A stretch of DNA of 64,000 bases from Tetrahymena thermophila SB210 (GCF_000189635.1 NW_002476387.1:310001-374000); one strand, 5' to 3'; numbered from the stretch's first letter, positions 1 to 12,136 are shown. Translations and numbers: made by a program. Notes: generated by a model not told the origin, from the letters alone.

Positions 1-27
1 TACATATATTTTAATTTATTTTCTACG

Positions 28-1214
28 TCAATTTTGATAATATTCATTAAAAAGGCGATAAATATAAGCTGGAGTATGCTCTCCATAGTTTGTTATGTAT
101 AGATTTATGTATTCAGGAGCAACGTAGTCGAATCTAGTAACAATAATTGTTTCATTATTATTGTAAGAAACAGTGTTAGGAAGCATTTCTTGAGGATTGA
201 GAGTTTCATTGAAAGTATTTTATTCAAAGGGGAAATGAGGAGTTAATTTTATAGCTGAAGCAAGCACAATAACAGGAACTGAGTAAGCTTTAGCAGCTGT
301 GGTGAGCATTAATATACCGTTTCTACCTAGGACACCACCGTTTTTCATAATGGCATGAGCACCTAAAAAACATACAATTATAAGTAATCTTAATAAAACA
401 AAATTTAAGTTACCTATGAAAACTTTATTGACCCTGGACATGAATGCATAAGCAGAAGAGAATGGAATAAGAGAAGTAGTAATTCCTTCATCGGCAAGGT
501 CTTAAGCCATTTTTTAACCTGATTACTTACATTCTCCATCTAAAACAATAACTTCAAAGTTTCTAAAATTTATTAAACAATTAAATTATTTAAAATATTT
601 AAATCTATTATAAATTCAATTAAAACCTTTGTTTTTTAGCATCTATTAAAAAGAGCTTAATAGTTTCAGAGTACCCGTAAGTTAAAATAACTTCTCCTGA
701 GTTAATATGATTAGCAGCCTAACAAAATCAATAAAAAAAATGTTTTTTTATTTTAAAAGCATTTAAATGAATGTAAAAATGACAAAATATATTTAAATAT
801 GATACAAATTATAAACTTAAGTCTCAAACAAATTACATAATCGTTTATTGTATCTGACAAATCATCTAACTCTTGTAATAATCCTTAAATTGCATCTATA
901 AATTTGGTGCGCTTAGCTTTGAATTCTTCCTTATCTTCTACATTTGCTGGAGTTAGATCTTCATTTGCATCTTCTTTTTCGAATAATTTTTTAAGATTAG
1001 AAAAACCCTTGTTCTTCTTTTTATCATTTTATTCGTTAATATCTTTGATAATGCTTATAATCTTTCTAATAACATTTTCAATTGAAAACTCAAGTGGATT
1101 TTCTTCCAAAATCATTTTGCCAGCTTTGTTGATTGTCTTAGTTAATTCTTAAACGCTTTAGTATTTAGAGGATTAGGCAATATCTAAAATAATTTGAGCT
1201 GTTTCTTTAGCCAT
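28..1214 (-). CDS. Translation initiation factor eIF2B, beta subunit
   Basis: Regulatory subunit of the GDP-GTP exchange factor for eIF2, acting in cytosolic translation initiation. The spliced product is 317 residues, slightly shorter than the human subunit (about 350). Visible family features are the NHINSGEVILTYGYSETIK strand-helix segment, FEVIVLDGE, and the strongly conserved GAHAIMKNGGVLGRNG segment followed by LTTAAKAYSVPVIVLA and KLTPHFPFE. These are typical of the C-terminal Rossmann-like half of eIF2B alpha/beta/delta; the FP acidic tail favours beta. Introns lie at 719-836, 563-626 and 363-413, all GT..AG on the minus strand, and the exons sum to 318 codons. The start (MAKETAQII) is the first ATG of the open frame and the stop TGA is at 30-28. 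Nine or more glutamines are encoded by TAA/TAG. Beta versus delta is an inference from length and the absence of a long N-terminal extension. Confidence 0.9.
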
Positions 1215-1324
1215 TTAATAAGAGCCTGTTATTATAAAAATATTTAAATTAGAAAGTCTTTGCTTTGATTATATGAATCATTTATTTATTTGCATTATTA
1301 AATCTATTTAAATAAGTCAAATAG

Positions 1325-1450
1325 TCATATAAAAATGTAAGGCATATGAGGCTTTTCATAATTAATCTTTGAAAAGACATGTTTAACATTGCATAAATCA
1401 AACTATTTTCTACTTTTATCTTCTCTTAAGGGGTCAATTAATCTTTTCAT
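1325..1450 (-). CDS. Possible 41-residue small protein
   Basis: A short minus-strand frame starts MKRLIDPLREDKSRK and ends at TGA. Its ATG is preceded by an A-rich stretch like that of the other genes here, and its base composition is richer in G and C than the flanking DNA. The product is basic, with no membrane segment or recognised motif. It lies about 110 bases upstream of the eIF2B start on the same strand, so it could also be a leader exon or an upstream reading frame of another transcript. No homologue is recognised. With only one stop codon in this code, short frames arise easily by chance, so the call rests on composition alone. Confidence 0.3.
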
Positions 1451-2324
1451 TTTTGCTTGAGGGACTTTTGCTTGCTTTATTTGTTATATAGATATCTTTT
1501 AAACTTTTAGTATATTATTTGATCAAAAGTATATGTAAATTTAGATATGTTTTGTATCTTATTTAACCAATATTTAACTATTAAAAGAAATAAATATTCT
1601 TGTATTTATAATATTTAACAATTAAACATTTAAATCATTTCCATGTCCTTTAATATATCGTAGTAGATCTTATACTTGTAGAATAGATATTTTCATATAA
1701 AATATACATACATTTACAATTACTCAAAAACTATGGTATGCAGGCAGCTTCATTTTAATTGTAATTAATATTATTTATTTCGATAAATCGATAACCAATA
1801 AATATTTTTATAGATAAATTGTAGTATATTTTAAAACTGCTTATAAGATTGCAGTATATCAATCGATTGAATAATTTTTAGTTACCATAAAATCATTTTT
1901 AAAGATAAATCTCTAATAAGTAGAGAGGATTTTTTCCATTTCGTATTGGCAACAGCTAAAAAGTAATTATTGCAGTGTAGTCGTAGAAGTCCTTTTCTTC
2001 TTTTTCTATATTTAAGCAATCAAGGTAAACTATTTTCTGGGGGTGTGAAAAATAAATTTTCAAGGTAGATTTGATTCTATATAAAATAAATTCACTATTG
2101 AATAATTAAAACTTTTAAGTTAAAATTTTAATATTTCTTCCCTCCCACAATATTATACACTATACTATATATAAATTGAATAATTAATCAAACAATTCAT
2201 TCTAATAATTAGCATTTTTTAAGATTGATAGTTTATATAATGCAATCTTCTCAAAAATGAATTATAATAATTTTAATACAAAAAAACATATAAATTTCAG
2301 AAAATAAAAAAATTAAAGAAAGAA
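1451..2324. other. Intergenic, no gene seen (divergent spacer)
   Basis: AT-rich spacer between minus-strand genes on the left and a plus-strand gene on the right, so it should hold divergent promoters. A less AT-rich patch lies near 1920-2090 (a short G-run at about 2038-2043), but it has no tRNA-like or snRNA-like fold that I could recognise and no convincing frame. Confidence 0.5.
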
Positions 2325-3452
2325 ATGAATCAAATTTCAGATCTCAAGAATTAACTGTAAAAGCTTATTGCAAAGAGGCAAGATCTTTAGCACTAAATAT
2401 TTAATTTACAGATACAATCAGAATCCTTTAATCAGAAACAGCAGTAGATAGAATAAGAATTAATTAAAATGACCAAGGCTTAAACTTTAAATGAAATTCA
2501 CAATAGCTTCTCTGTTTCCAAAAATGATAGATCATCTGATCAAGTTTAACATTCCTTCGTTTCTACTAAACCTAGTACTTCTTTTATGTAAAATAATGAT
2601 GGAAGCAGTATACTATCATCTTTAAAATTATCAAACTAATAGTATTTCAATTAGTAAAAGGAAGGTCTTAATTTAAGTTAAATTTCCCAAAGTTTAAACT
2701 AAACTTCTCTTTCTTAGCTAAATAAAAAAGATTTGTAATAAATCAATAACCCTCAAGATGATGTGTCTTTTTTAAACTAACAGCTAATAAATAGTGATGA
2801 AGACGAAAGATTTGAGCAGATGGATGATGAGTCATAAAATGGCAACCTTAATGAACTTATGTATAATCCAGCAGATAAATCTTCTAATATTCTTAATTCA
2901 AAAAATTAAAAATACTTAGAAACACTTAAAATGTTTTAATTGGAAGGTAAAGGATAAAAGCACACTGAGTAAGTCCTTAATAAAATGATTGAGAATTGGG
3001 TTCCAAAGAATTAATATAAAACTTATCACACTCTAAGTAATGGAAAGGTAATAGATCATTCTCATATCAAGTCAATCCCTAAGGCTGTTGTGCGTCTGAG
3101 CGATGAAGTAACTGGAAATAAAAAATAAATAGTGCATGATTTTAGAGGCTTAGAAATTTTGGGCACAGATGATCCTGAAACAGTGGTAAAGAAGAAATAT
3201 ATCAAACAGAGATATGAGTAATTCATCAAAATGTTTAAATAAATTTAACCTAAATACATTTAAGAGAGTGGATATTGTAAATATACTGATGGCATTAGAA
3301 AAATGTTTGTTTTCTTTACTCAAATTATGTCAAGAAATAAAATTAACCGTGATAGTGGTGTCAAACCAGATACTCTGAAAGCATGGGCTAAAAAGTACGG
3401 TTATGTAGATGAGTCAATCTTAGAAGTGAAAGACTTAGATTAGGAAATTTGA
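2325..3452 (+). CDS. Unknown protein with N-terminal coiled coil and Q/N-rich linker
   Basis: An unspliced frame of 375 residues. Residues 1-50 have the heptad pattern of a coiled coil (KNQLQKLIAKRQDLQHQIFNLQ). Residues 55-160 are Ser/Asn/Gln-rich and probably disordered, with an acidic patch near 160 (SDEDERFEQMDDE). The C-terminal half, from about 195, looks folded: it is rich in Lys, aromatic and hydrophobic residues and includes ENWVPKNQYKTYHTL, FRGLEILGTDDPETV and a CKYTDGIRKMFVFFTQI helix. The ATG at 2325 is the first in the frame and follows an A-rich leader; stop TGA 3450-3452. I do not recognise a family. No signal peptide or membrane segment is visible. Gene structure is well supported by codon composition, which changes sharply to AT-rich DNA at both ends. 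Confidence 0.75.
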
Positions 3453-3981
3453 TTAAAAAATTTTTTAAATATTTATTATAAAGGAATCATATTCTATTTG
3501 TAAGCTGCTTTTTTAAACATCAAAAATTGTTTTATTTTTGTTTGTTATCTTTTATAAAAGTATTCTTGATAATTTAATAATAAATATTTTAATTTTATTT
3601 GTGATTTATTTTTTAATTTAAATTATTTTTCAAATAATTATTTTGAGATCTATATATTATTTATTCTTTTATTTTTAACAAAATCTGAGTAAATTATTTG
3701 ATTTAAAAAATATTTTTACTTGAATTTCTTTTTTAAATTATAAAAATGTAATTTTGTAAGAACAAATCTAATGATTGAAAAGAGAGTAATTTATATCCAA
3801 TAAAATTTACATTAAGTTTTAAATAATTATGTTACACTAACAAATTTTAATTAAATGTGGATTTTACTAAAGAGCGATATTGACGTAAGGTGAATAAATA
3901 AATAAACAATTATTATTTCAGATATCAAATTAAAAAAAAGAAAACAAAAAAAGATTTAATTTTTTAGAATCAGCAAATAAT
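3453..3981. other. Intergenic, no gene seen
   Basis: AT-rich spacer with many runs of T and A between two plus-strand genes. It should contain the 3' end of the upstream transcript and the promoter of the lipase gene. No repeat or RNA gene was recognised. Confidence 0.5.
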
Positions 3982-4827
3982 ATGAACAAAATTTTAATTT
4001 TTGCTCTTGTTTATTGTTTTCTAATTGGTATTTCAGAGTCCAAAAGAGCATCATAAATACCAAATACGTATGATCCTGATTTCTCATTGAAGATGGCTCA
4101 CTATGCTTGGGCAGCTAGGTGTTAATAAGATACAATATAATCGTGGACTTGCGGTACTCCATGTTAGTTAAACCCTAATATCACAGATGTTTAAGTCTTC
4201 TATAATTCAACTCACCACTCACTAGGATTTATTGGATATGATTATTTTAATTAAATGATAGTTTTGAGCTTTAGACCAACTATGGACAATTTAAATTGGC
4301 TTTATGATTTCGATTACTTTAAAATCAACTATTCATATTGCTAAGGCTGCTAAGTTCACAGAGGCTTTTTATTTACTTGGAATGATTTAAGATAAAACGT
4401 GTTAGCTTACACTCAATTTTTAGTTAGCAAGTACCCAAATGCTCCCTTAATCATAACAGGTCACTCTTTAGGAGCAGCAGTTTCTATGCTTGCAGCAGTT
4501 GAAATCAACCATTATATTAAAAAGGTTGATTACATTTACAACTATGGACAACCAAGAGTTGGAAATAAATAATTTGCAGATTTCTGTGAATCTATTATTC
4601 CTGTTATTTACAGAATAATTCATAATAGAGACCCTGTACCTCATGTTCCACTTTAGAAGATGGGCTTTTAGCACACAAGAACAGAAGTTTGGTACAATAA
4701 AAATAACACCTCTTATTAGGTTTGCAAAGGAAGCGAAGACCCTCAGTGCAGCGACAAAATAAAAGAATATCTACCATTTGATCATGCATGGTATATGGGG
4801 TTCAATATTGGAACTGACTGCCCATGA
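3982..4827 (+). CDS. Secreted class 3 lipase
   Basis: Triacylglycerol lipase of the fungal-lipase-like class 3 family (alpha/beta hydrolase), 281 residues, no introns. Residues 1-17 (MNKILIFALVYCFLIGI) form a signal peptide, so the enzyme is likely secreted or delivered to digestive vacuoles or lysosomes. The nucleophile elbow is GHSLG with Ser162, the acid is Asp217 in NRDPVPHVP, and the histidine is His268 in FDHAWY, so the catalytic triad is complete. FRPT preceding the lid and YNYGQPRVGN after the elbow are family landmarks. Several Cys residues (CQQ, TCGTPC, CQGC, CKG, QCSD, DCP) suggest disulphides, consistent with export. Length is normal for the family. Ciliates carry many copies of this family; substrate preference cannot be read from the sequence. 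Confidence 0.95.
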
Positions 4828-5015
4828 TCAAATTTTTTTATAATAAATAACAAAATGATTTAAAAAATTGTATAATTTTATTTTAGATTTATATAAAGAA
4901 TTTATTAAATTTATTGAGCAAATTTGACATGAAATTTATTAAATACATAAAATGTAGTAAAAGTAGTAAAATTAAATATTTTTTAATTTAAATTAAGTTT
5001 AATAATTGAAATTTT

Positions 5016-6945
5016 TCATTAAATAATTGAGTAATTTGTAGCTTCATTGTAAAGAATTTAGAATTTGCCCATATCTTCTAAGAATTGAGGCGAAGAAAAG
5101 TAATAGTGAGGTATTTTATGATATTTCATATGATTTTATTCAATTTAAAGCATAGATTTAACTACTTACTTGAAAATTACATCAAGATCTGGGATATGAT
5201 ACTATCCAAGATAGACTTCTTCATTAAATTCTATTACGTAAGGAGTGTATTTATCATCAAAACTAACATCTGCTCCAAATAACTAAAATTTATTTATATG
5301 AAGCTACCTTTTCCCAGTAGTGACGAATTCTTTTTAGCCTAATGCACTATAAGCTAATCTCTTTTTCATATTTTCCTCAATTTAAAGGGGATTTTAATTA
5401 TTTTATTTTAACCAGTTTTCAAAATGTTCATAAGTCCATATTGTTTCCAGCTTTCTTTGTTAGTAATTCTTATGTTTCATTTGAACTGATTAATTAACAC
5501 AATGTATAAACTTATTAGATAGATCCTAAAGTGAAAATTGTTCTAAGCTTCTCCTAACGTAACCAGGGTGATATAATAAAACATATGGATCAAAAGAAGC
5601 AACTAAAACAAAGCAACGAACATCAAACTTTCTACCTTCTATTAAGAGAGAGTTTTCTATATATTTTTATACAATCCAAGATTTTTTATCTTAAGGATAG
5701 TTTTACTTTTTAAAAGGTTTATTTTTTCCAACCTTTAATTAAAATTATTTTAAATCATCAAAAACTTCTATTCCCTTACATCTATGATCTTCTACTGGCT
5801 ATTTTTTATATTTATTAAAATTAATAAATTTCAAATATTATTTTTCTAATTTTATGATAAATCTTTTTTTATCTTTAATAAACAATATGATTAAATTATA
5901 AAAAATATTTTGTATTTTATTGTGGAAAATTCTATCAAATAATTCAAAAATTTATACAACAAAAGTTAGCAGTTTTGAATTTTTAAAAAGTATTCAGATA
6001 AAATTGTTTTTAACAATCCTTTTGAATATAGCAAAACTTTATATTATAACTATTTAATTAAATTTAAGAACAGTTACTTTTAAACTATTTTCCTCGATCA
6101 AATATTATTTATAATTCAAATTCTAAATTTTAAAAGATTATCTAAATGTCTGTGATTAGTTTATCTTAGAATTAATTTATTTAATTTATACTAAATTAAA
6201 TCATTTTTATTGCGTTGAGCTATTTGAAGCTAGAAAAATTAAAAAATTATATTAAATCTATAGTGCATTATTGCAAAAATAAAGTGTTAGTATTTTAGCT
6301 TAATATTTGAGTTATTGATTAATTGAAATTTAAGAGATTTAGGATGTGTGTACTTAAATAATTAAAGAATTAATTAAAATATCTACATACCTTTTTAATC
6401 CAAACTCCGCTTTTATGAACTCTAAAGAATTCTTTTTCTTCATCTGAAAATTTTGGTAAGTTCATATCAATAAAATAAGTTAGAGGCATGACATCGTTAA
6501 TAGATAATTCTCCTATTTTTCCAGATCTATGAAGTTTTTCTGCATTTTTATAAAAATTAGCTTTATTGTAGAATTAGTTTGAGAGAGGCCAAACACTAAT
6601 TATAACATGGTCGTTAACTATTTTCCAATCAATATTTTCGTTTATTATAACCAAATCTAAAGAAGAGCTTTATGTAGATTTTTTTATGATGTTCCATGTT
6701 TGCTAATTCTACTCAAAATATTATCTTATAAAGTAATTGTTTGATGATTCTATTACAAAAACTTCATATTTATCTTTATGGTGCATCATTCCCTAAATAC
6801 TGCATGAATTCATGTTATTTGAATTTTACTCTTCTCCGCAATCGTATTTATAGTTCATTTCATCATCATCATCTTCTTCACATACTACGATGCTTGCTAA
6901 AATAAAAATTGCTACATACTTGCTAATATAATTTGCAAATTTCAT
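5016..6945 (-). CDS. Tubulin-tyrosine ligase-like (TTLL) protein with apparent signal peptide
   Basis: ATP-grasp enzyme of the family that ligates tyrosine, glutamate or glycine to tubulin. Two exons joined across 5799-6390 (592 bases, the largest simple intron seen here) give 445 residues. The intron splits the nucleotide-binding region, and joining it restores VWIKKPVEDHRCKGIEVF. Further landmarks are RKFDVRCFVLV (KFDxR), a LFGADV segment and the metal-binding VIEFNE near the C-terminus. The N-terminus (MKFANYISKYVAIFILASIVVC, then EEDDDDE) looks like a cleavable signal peptide followed by an acidic patch, which is unusual for a family that works on cytosolic and axonemal tubulin. The catalytic core looks intact. 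Modification type cannot be decided. An alternative is that the true start is downstream and the hydrophobic stretch is 5' leader, but no better ATG precedes the conserved region. Confidence 0.85.
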
Positions 6946-8265
6946 AATGGATGGAAGTGTTTCTAGTTTGTGCTTGTTAAATTAAGTATTTTTGATTATA
7001 TAAATATATCTTTAATCAGATCCCCACTAATCTTTTTGTTTTAATGAGCTTACCTTCTTTATTGAATATTATGTGAATAAGCACTAACCTATAATAACTC
7101 AATTTATTACAAATGGAACAAAAATAGCTATATTTAATTAAGTTGCTCTCACCATTTAAATGATTAATTTTTTTATTTGTGAGTATCACCTTTCAAAAAT
7201 AAATCCATCTAATAAATTCTATTAATTAAAAATACGATAATAAGCTATGCTACTTTTCAACAAATAATATTTTAATTTTTTAGCCAGACATTACAAAGTG
7301 ATAAAGTTTTAAATTTATTTGAAACGAATCTTAGTGACATGTTGATTCAAACCTATTAATTGTAATTAAAAAAGACAAATAGCCAAAGAAAAAGCAGAAT
7401 ATATTTGATCTATGAAATGGAAAGATTAATACAATTATTTAAAAACATAGATTTTATTATTGCACAATTTTATCATCTTTTGATTAATAATTAAAGACTA
7501 GACTATTTTCAAATAATAAGTTAAGCAAAAAAATTACTAAACAATTAAAGAGGCTTAATTATTGAATATAATTTGTAATATTAGTTTCCTTAAAATTGAC
7601 AAAAATTGTGAATATTGAGTAAGAAGAAAAAATTTTACCTTAGTTTTAACTCAAATTAATTCATATATTTTTAAGTTCTATAAATTTATAATTGCTCTTT
7701 CTAAATATAACGAAATACTTATTTTTACAACCACAACATTTTAATAAAGAGCAAAGTATTTATTTTGTATTATATTAATCAAAACTAGTGAAAATTTTAG
7801 TTTTTAATTCATATATTTTTAAGTTCTATAAATTTATAATTGCTCTTTCTAAATATAACCAAATACTTATTTTTATAACCACAACATTTTAATAAAGAGC
7901 AAAGTGTTTATTTTGTATTATATTAATCAAAACTAGTGAAAACTTTAATTTTTAACAATTTAAAATAAATTAAATATTTTGTAATAAAATAATTTTTATA
8001 TCTAAATATTTATTTACATAAACTTCTTTTTTATTTTATTTCTAATTTATTTGCATTAAAATTAAATTATCAAATTAGTAAAGAATTACAAAAATAATTA
8101 AAGCAGATTCTAAAATTAGAATGAAATAAGAATGAATGGTTGTTTTTATCATTTTAAGTTTTAATAGAATAGAAGTAAAAATGTATATATTATTTACATT
8201 ATTGTGGAAAAGTGTTAATTACTATAAAGTAAAGTAGAATAATTAATTATGTATTATTTATTGTT
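6946..8265. other. Intergenic with a tandem duplication
   Basis: AT-rich spacer of 1.3 kb between two minus-strand genes. It holds the 148-base duplication listed separately. Nothing else is recognisable. Confidence 0.5.
7658..7953. repeat. Two-copy tandem duplication, unit 148 bp
   Basis: Copy one covers about 7658-7805 and copy two 7806-7953. They differ at only a handful of positions (for example near 7709/7857, 7728/7876 and 7759/7907). The unit starts aattcatatatttttaag and ends near aaaactagtgaaaa. No reading frame crosses both copies. The low divergence indicates a recent duplication. Confidence 0.9.
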
Positions 8266-9252
8266 TCAGTTTTATGACACAGAATTAACTTGCTGTGTCA
8301 TTTAATCACTTCTTTCATGCATAGATGCATATTTTAAGAACTCACGAGAGCACATTCCTTTGATTGAAGTATCTTTCTTAAAGAGCTTTAACTTAATTTA
8401 ATCAATTTTTTAACAGTACTACTCGTAAAAAAGGTTTAATTTTTATTTTATTTGAGTTTCAATATGTTAAGAGTGTATTTAATTATCTTCAGTATTTAAT
8501 TGATTCAATTCTTAATTATTTTGTTTATTAGAATTAGTAGATTTATCAGTAGGATTTTCTTGGATATTTTGCTAATATTATTCAGGTTTTGTTTACATAT
8601 TGACTAACTCATTGCCAACATTAAGCTAGTTTGTTTCATGTTAAAAATTTTATTCATTGTTTTTTATTTTTTATTTCATAATCTTCAACTGCTTGTCTGA
8701 GCTAAAAAACTCATTTTACTTTTTTTAGAAAGGATGAATAGAGTTTTCTTTAGATTTTAAACAGAAATCAACTTTTTTTTACGAATTTCTTCTTTCTGGG
8801 CTCTTTATTAAAATACTATGTGGCATAAATTTTAATTATTACAATTAAATGCTATTCTGCTAACTAGAATATTCTTTTCCTTGTTACAGCACATCTTAAA
8901 ACTAATATTAGTTATCAAAATCTGGTGTATCAGGACTATTGGCCAAACATTCACTAAAAACTAATTTTTTTTTAATAATCTTTTTAGACGAAGATTCATA
9001 CTCATAACCATCACTACTTTTATCTTCTTCACTATCTAGAGCATAATAATTATCTATGCTATCATAACTTTTAACAAAATTTCTTCTGCCTGCTAGACCT
9101 TCATGAAAACTATTCCTCAGTTAGCTCATATTATTTGAAATTCTTTTGATGTTATTTAAATATTGATTGTTATTATTATTTAATTAGAGTCTTTAGATTT
9201 ATTTTTTAATATTTATATTAAATAAGCAATTTTCAATATCTGCCAAAATCAT
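8266..9252 (-). CDS. Unknown acidic, Gln/Asn/Ser-rich protein
   Basis: An unspliced frame of 328 residues ending at TGA 8268-8266. It begins MILADIENCLF; a second candidate start lies 41 codons in (ATG 9129-9127, MSQLRNSFHEG), and the choice is uncertain because the upstream ATG follows a T-rich rather than an A-rich leader. Residues 65-90 contain an acidic Ser-rich patch (LDSEEDKSSDGYEYESSSK) followed by a lysine cluster. The middle is Gln/Asn-rich and probably disordered. A helical, possibly coiled segment (KLNLFYEQYCQKIDQIKLKLFKK) lies near residue 280. No family is recognised, and there is no membrane segment. Confidence 0.65.
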
Positions 9253-10791
9253 AAAAATTATTATTGATAAATAAATCAAATAAACACATAATTATCTAAA
9301 TGAATGGAGGTAAATGTAATAAGGAGATACATTTCCTAAAAATATCAGGTTTGTAAAATTCTATTATTTTATGTTACGATATTTATCCGTAACAGCTTGA
9401 AAGAAACATTTACCAAAAATTAATTCGATAGAACTATAGGACGCTAATATGAATAAGAATTTCATTTATTTTATGCTTCTTACATTTAAAAAATACTTAT
9501 GCTTAATTCCAAGTTATCTGCTAATAAAAATAACCACAAATATATAAATTAACAAAATATTTCCTTTAAATTTGTCCTAATAGAATTTTTTTAACCACAA
9601 ATGCTCTCTTTAAATACTTACCAAATTTATTTACTCGATTAATCTATTCAATCTTTTAAAAAATAAAAGAATTAAAACTTTACATCAAAAGTCTTTACTT
9701 TTAAATACATTCAAGTTCCTTCTTGATGTTAAATATTAAAAATTATTCTATTTTGAGATTAAGGTATTAGATATTCATGTTCTGAAGTCTAATAAACTAA
9801 ATTAAATACAAAAAGTAATTCTTCATGCTTGAAAAATTAATTTGTATCATTTTAAATTTAAAAAGTATAAATAAATATACCACTAACTAACTATTTTGTA
9901 AATTCCAATAGATTATTTTTTGATTCTAAATACATAACTAGTTATATTTTTCTTTATTCACTGGACTTCTTTTTATACTTGAAATTTAAATACATATTAA
10001 TCATAACTTTGATGAGATAATATTTTGTTAGAGATAAATTCATTTTTACTCAAATCTAATATAGAGAAAAAATATTTTTAATTTTTAAATAACTAAATAC
10101 AAATTTAATTTAATAAATAAAAAATATTGATATTTCTACTTTAATTTTATTACAGATACTGCTTCAAAAATAAAAAAATATATTCGATAATTTATAAATA
10201 GCTTTCTGGGGTTTTATTTAGGATAAATATAATTTCTTTAAAAATTATGTTTACTTCCATCTCGAAAAATTATTTCAATTTTTTTTAATTTTATGATAGA
10301 AATTTATTAAAAAAAGAAAAAAAATTTTTAAAAATATTTTAACAAATTATTTTAATTATTTGCTTACAAAAAATTAAATCAAAGAATGATGTTTAAATTT
10401 TTTTAAAGCAAATATTATTAACAAAAGGTTTTTAATAAATTAAAATCTATTTCTGAATACTGCTAGCAATTTTTGTATTTCTAAAAGAAATTAATTTGTA
10501 TTTTTAAAAATGACTTAAATTAAAGAATCATCTTAAATAGCTTTATCTATAATTTAGCTTTATAAAGTGCAAAACAATTAATTATATATTAATAATTTGT
10601 AAAAAAAAGTCATAAAAGAAAAAAAATATGAATAACAAAAAAGAAAAAAAGATATTACTGAAAAACAAAATATTAGGTATTATTATTTTTTTAAAATGAA
10701 TACAAATTATTCATAAAAAATATCTTAAATGATAAAAAAATTAAAATCTTTTTAATATTAATAAATAAATAAAAAAAATATTTTAAGTTTA
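9253..10791. other. Intergenic, only weak short frames
   Basis: AT-rich spacer of 1.5 kb. Frames at 9300-9452 (50 codons, MNGGKCNKEIHF) and an overlapping longer one read like protein in two different frames at once, so neither is called. Another short frame with an ATG at 10628 (MNNKKEKK) precedes the next gene but cannot be spliced to it in phase. No RNA gene recognised. Confidence 0.45.
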
Positions 10792-12021
10792 ATGTTCTTA
10801 TTTACTTATTCCATTCTAATCTTATTCAACATATGCATACTCGTACCCATAGCATAAGTGATTTTGAAGCCTAACATAAATAATCTAAAGAATGCTTTAT
10901 TATTTACTATCACTTGGATTCTAGTGTATATTCTAATGTTCAATGTGTATTACTATTTCAAATCTTTTTTTTCAAACTGGTATGAATATTTACTATAACT
11001 TGCAAACAGAAGAAATAGATCTGATTGTATTTTGATTTACTTTATTACTTATTTTGGGAATGCAATAATTATACTTGTTTCATTAAATAGTATTTTTGAA
11101 AGAATTAGAAGATTATTGATAACTTTAGTAAATTTAGAATATTCTGACTAGAAGTTTTCCAATGTTATAATTTTTAAAGAAATAATACAAATATTATGTG
11201 ATCTTATTATGATACAAATGTATTTTGGCAATATTGAATTTTATAATCTGCCAAATATATTTATAATAGTAATAATAATAGAGTTTTTTTATGGATTTAA
11301 AATAAATTTAGTTACTGACAAGTATACTTAGATTATCTTCGCATGTTTAAATATAATAACATTATACATTTTCTTTGAATTAAATTGGATGACATTTAAA
11401 TTATTTATTCTATATTAAATACTAAAAATAAACTAAATTGTTTATTTCTAAGGCGAGGAAAAAAAACATTAAATTAATAAATAAAATATGGGATAAATTG
11501 TTGAAGAGCTGAATCAAATTTTGGAGATAGATAACTAATAGTGGAATGCATTTAAAATTTAATTTATTTTAACTTAGATTAATATTTAAAATGAAGAAGT
11601 ATCCTAACAAAGTTAGTTAATAATATTAAAAAATTTAGCTTATGCTTAAGGCTAATTAAAAACAATATAATTTAGAATAAACAATAAAGATCTTTCATTA
11701 TTCGATTAAATTGAAAAGATTGAAAGCATAATTGGATTTATTTCAAAAAAAACAATTATACAATATTTAGCTGAATCTCAATTTCTAATTTAAAATAATT
11801 TTTAATCATGGGTTCACACTTATTCATTTGATGAGAAAGAAATCGATTTAATCTCAACTACTAGAGTAATTAATCATCCTGTTGGTTAGCCTTTTATTTA
11901 CAAAAATAAGAATTATGGTCTTAACATTTAAATATTAACAATTATTGCTTTTTAAAAAAATTGCTAAGTTTTTTAATTACTATCTGCCTCTTTAATATTA
12001 TATGATTTATATAGTTTGTGA
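10792..12021 (+). CDS. Unknown polytopic membrane protein
   Basis: An unspliced frame of 409 residues. The first half carries about six hydrophobic segments, at roughly residues 2-22, 38-56, 84-106, 135-155, 160-176 and 185-203. The start is at FLFTYSILILFNICILVPI, which reads as a first membrane helix rather than a cleavable signal. The second half, from about residue 225 (MGQIVEELNQILE), is soluble, Gln-rich and helical, and ends with a YSFDEKEIDLISTTRVINHP segment and a short hydrophobic tail. No family was recognised. The TGA stop is followed at once by a tract of short repeats. The arrangement would suit a ciliate-specific membrane protein with a cytoplasmic tail, but that is inference only. 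Confidence 0.65.
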
Positions 12022-12056
12022 AAGTTAAAATTTTTTAGATTTATAAAATGTTAAAA

Positions 12057-12136
12057 ATAATAATTTTAAATTTTTAATAAAAATAATAATTTTAAATTTT
12101 TAATAAAAATAATAATTTTATATTTTTAATAAAAAT
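12057..12136. repeat. Short tandem repeat, about three copies of a 26 bp unit
   Basis: The unit is approximately aataattttaaatttttaat plus aaaaat. Successive aatttt marks fall at 12062, 12088 and 12114, exactly 26 bases apart. The third copy carries a change of aaa to ata. It lies just after the stop codon of the membrane protein gene, so it probably falls in the 3' untranslated region. Confidence 0.85.

Noticed and set aside
5283-5307. Apparent 25-base intron in the TTLL gene
   Set aside because: The segment begins with GT and ends with AG on the minus strand, but the frame is open across it with no TGA and the length is not a multiple of three; leaving it in keeps the conserved LFGADV segment in frame.
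9300-9750. Candidate small genes starting at 9300 or 9306
   Set aside because: Two frames over the same bases look equally protein-like and neither has a recognisable motif or clear codon bias; called as spacer.
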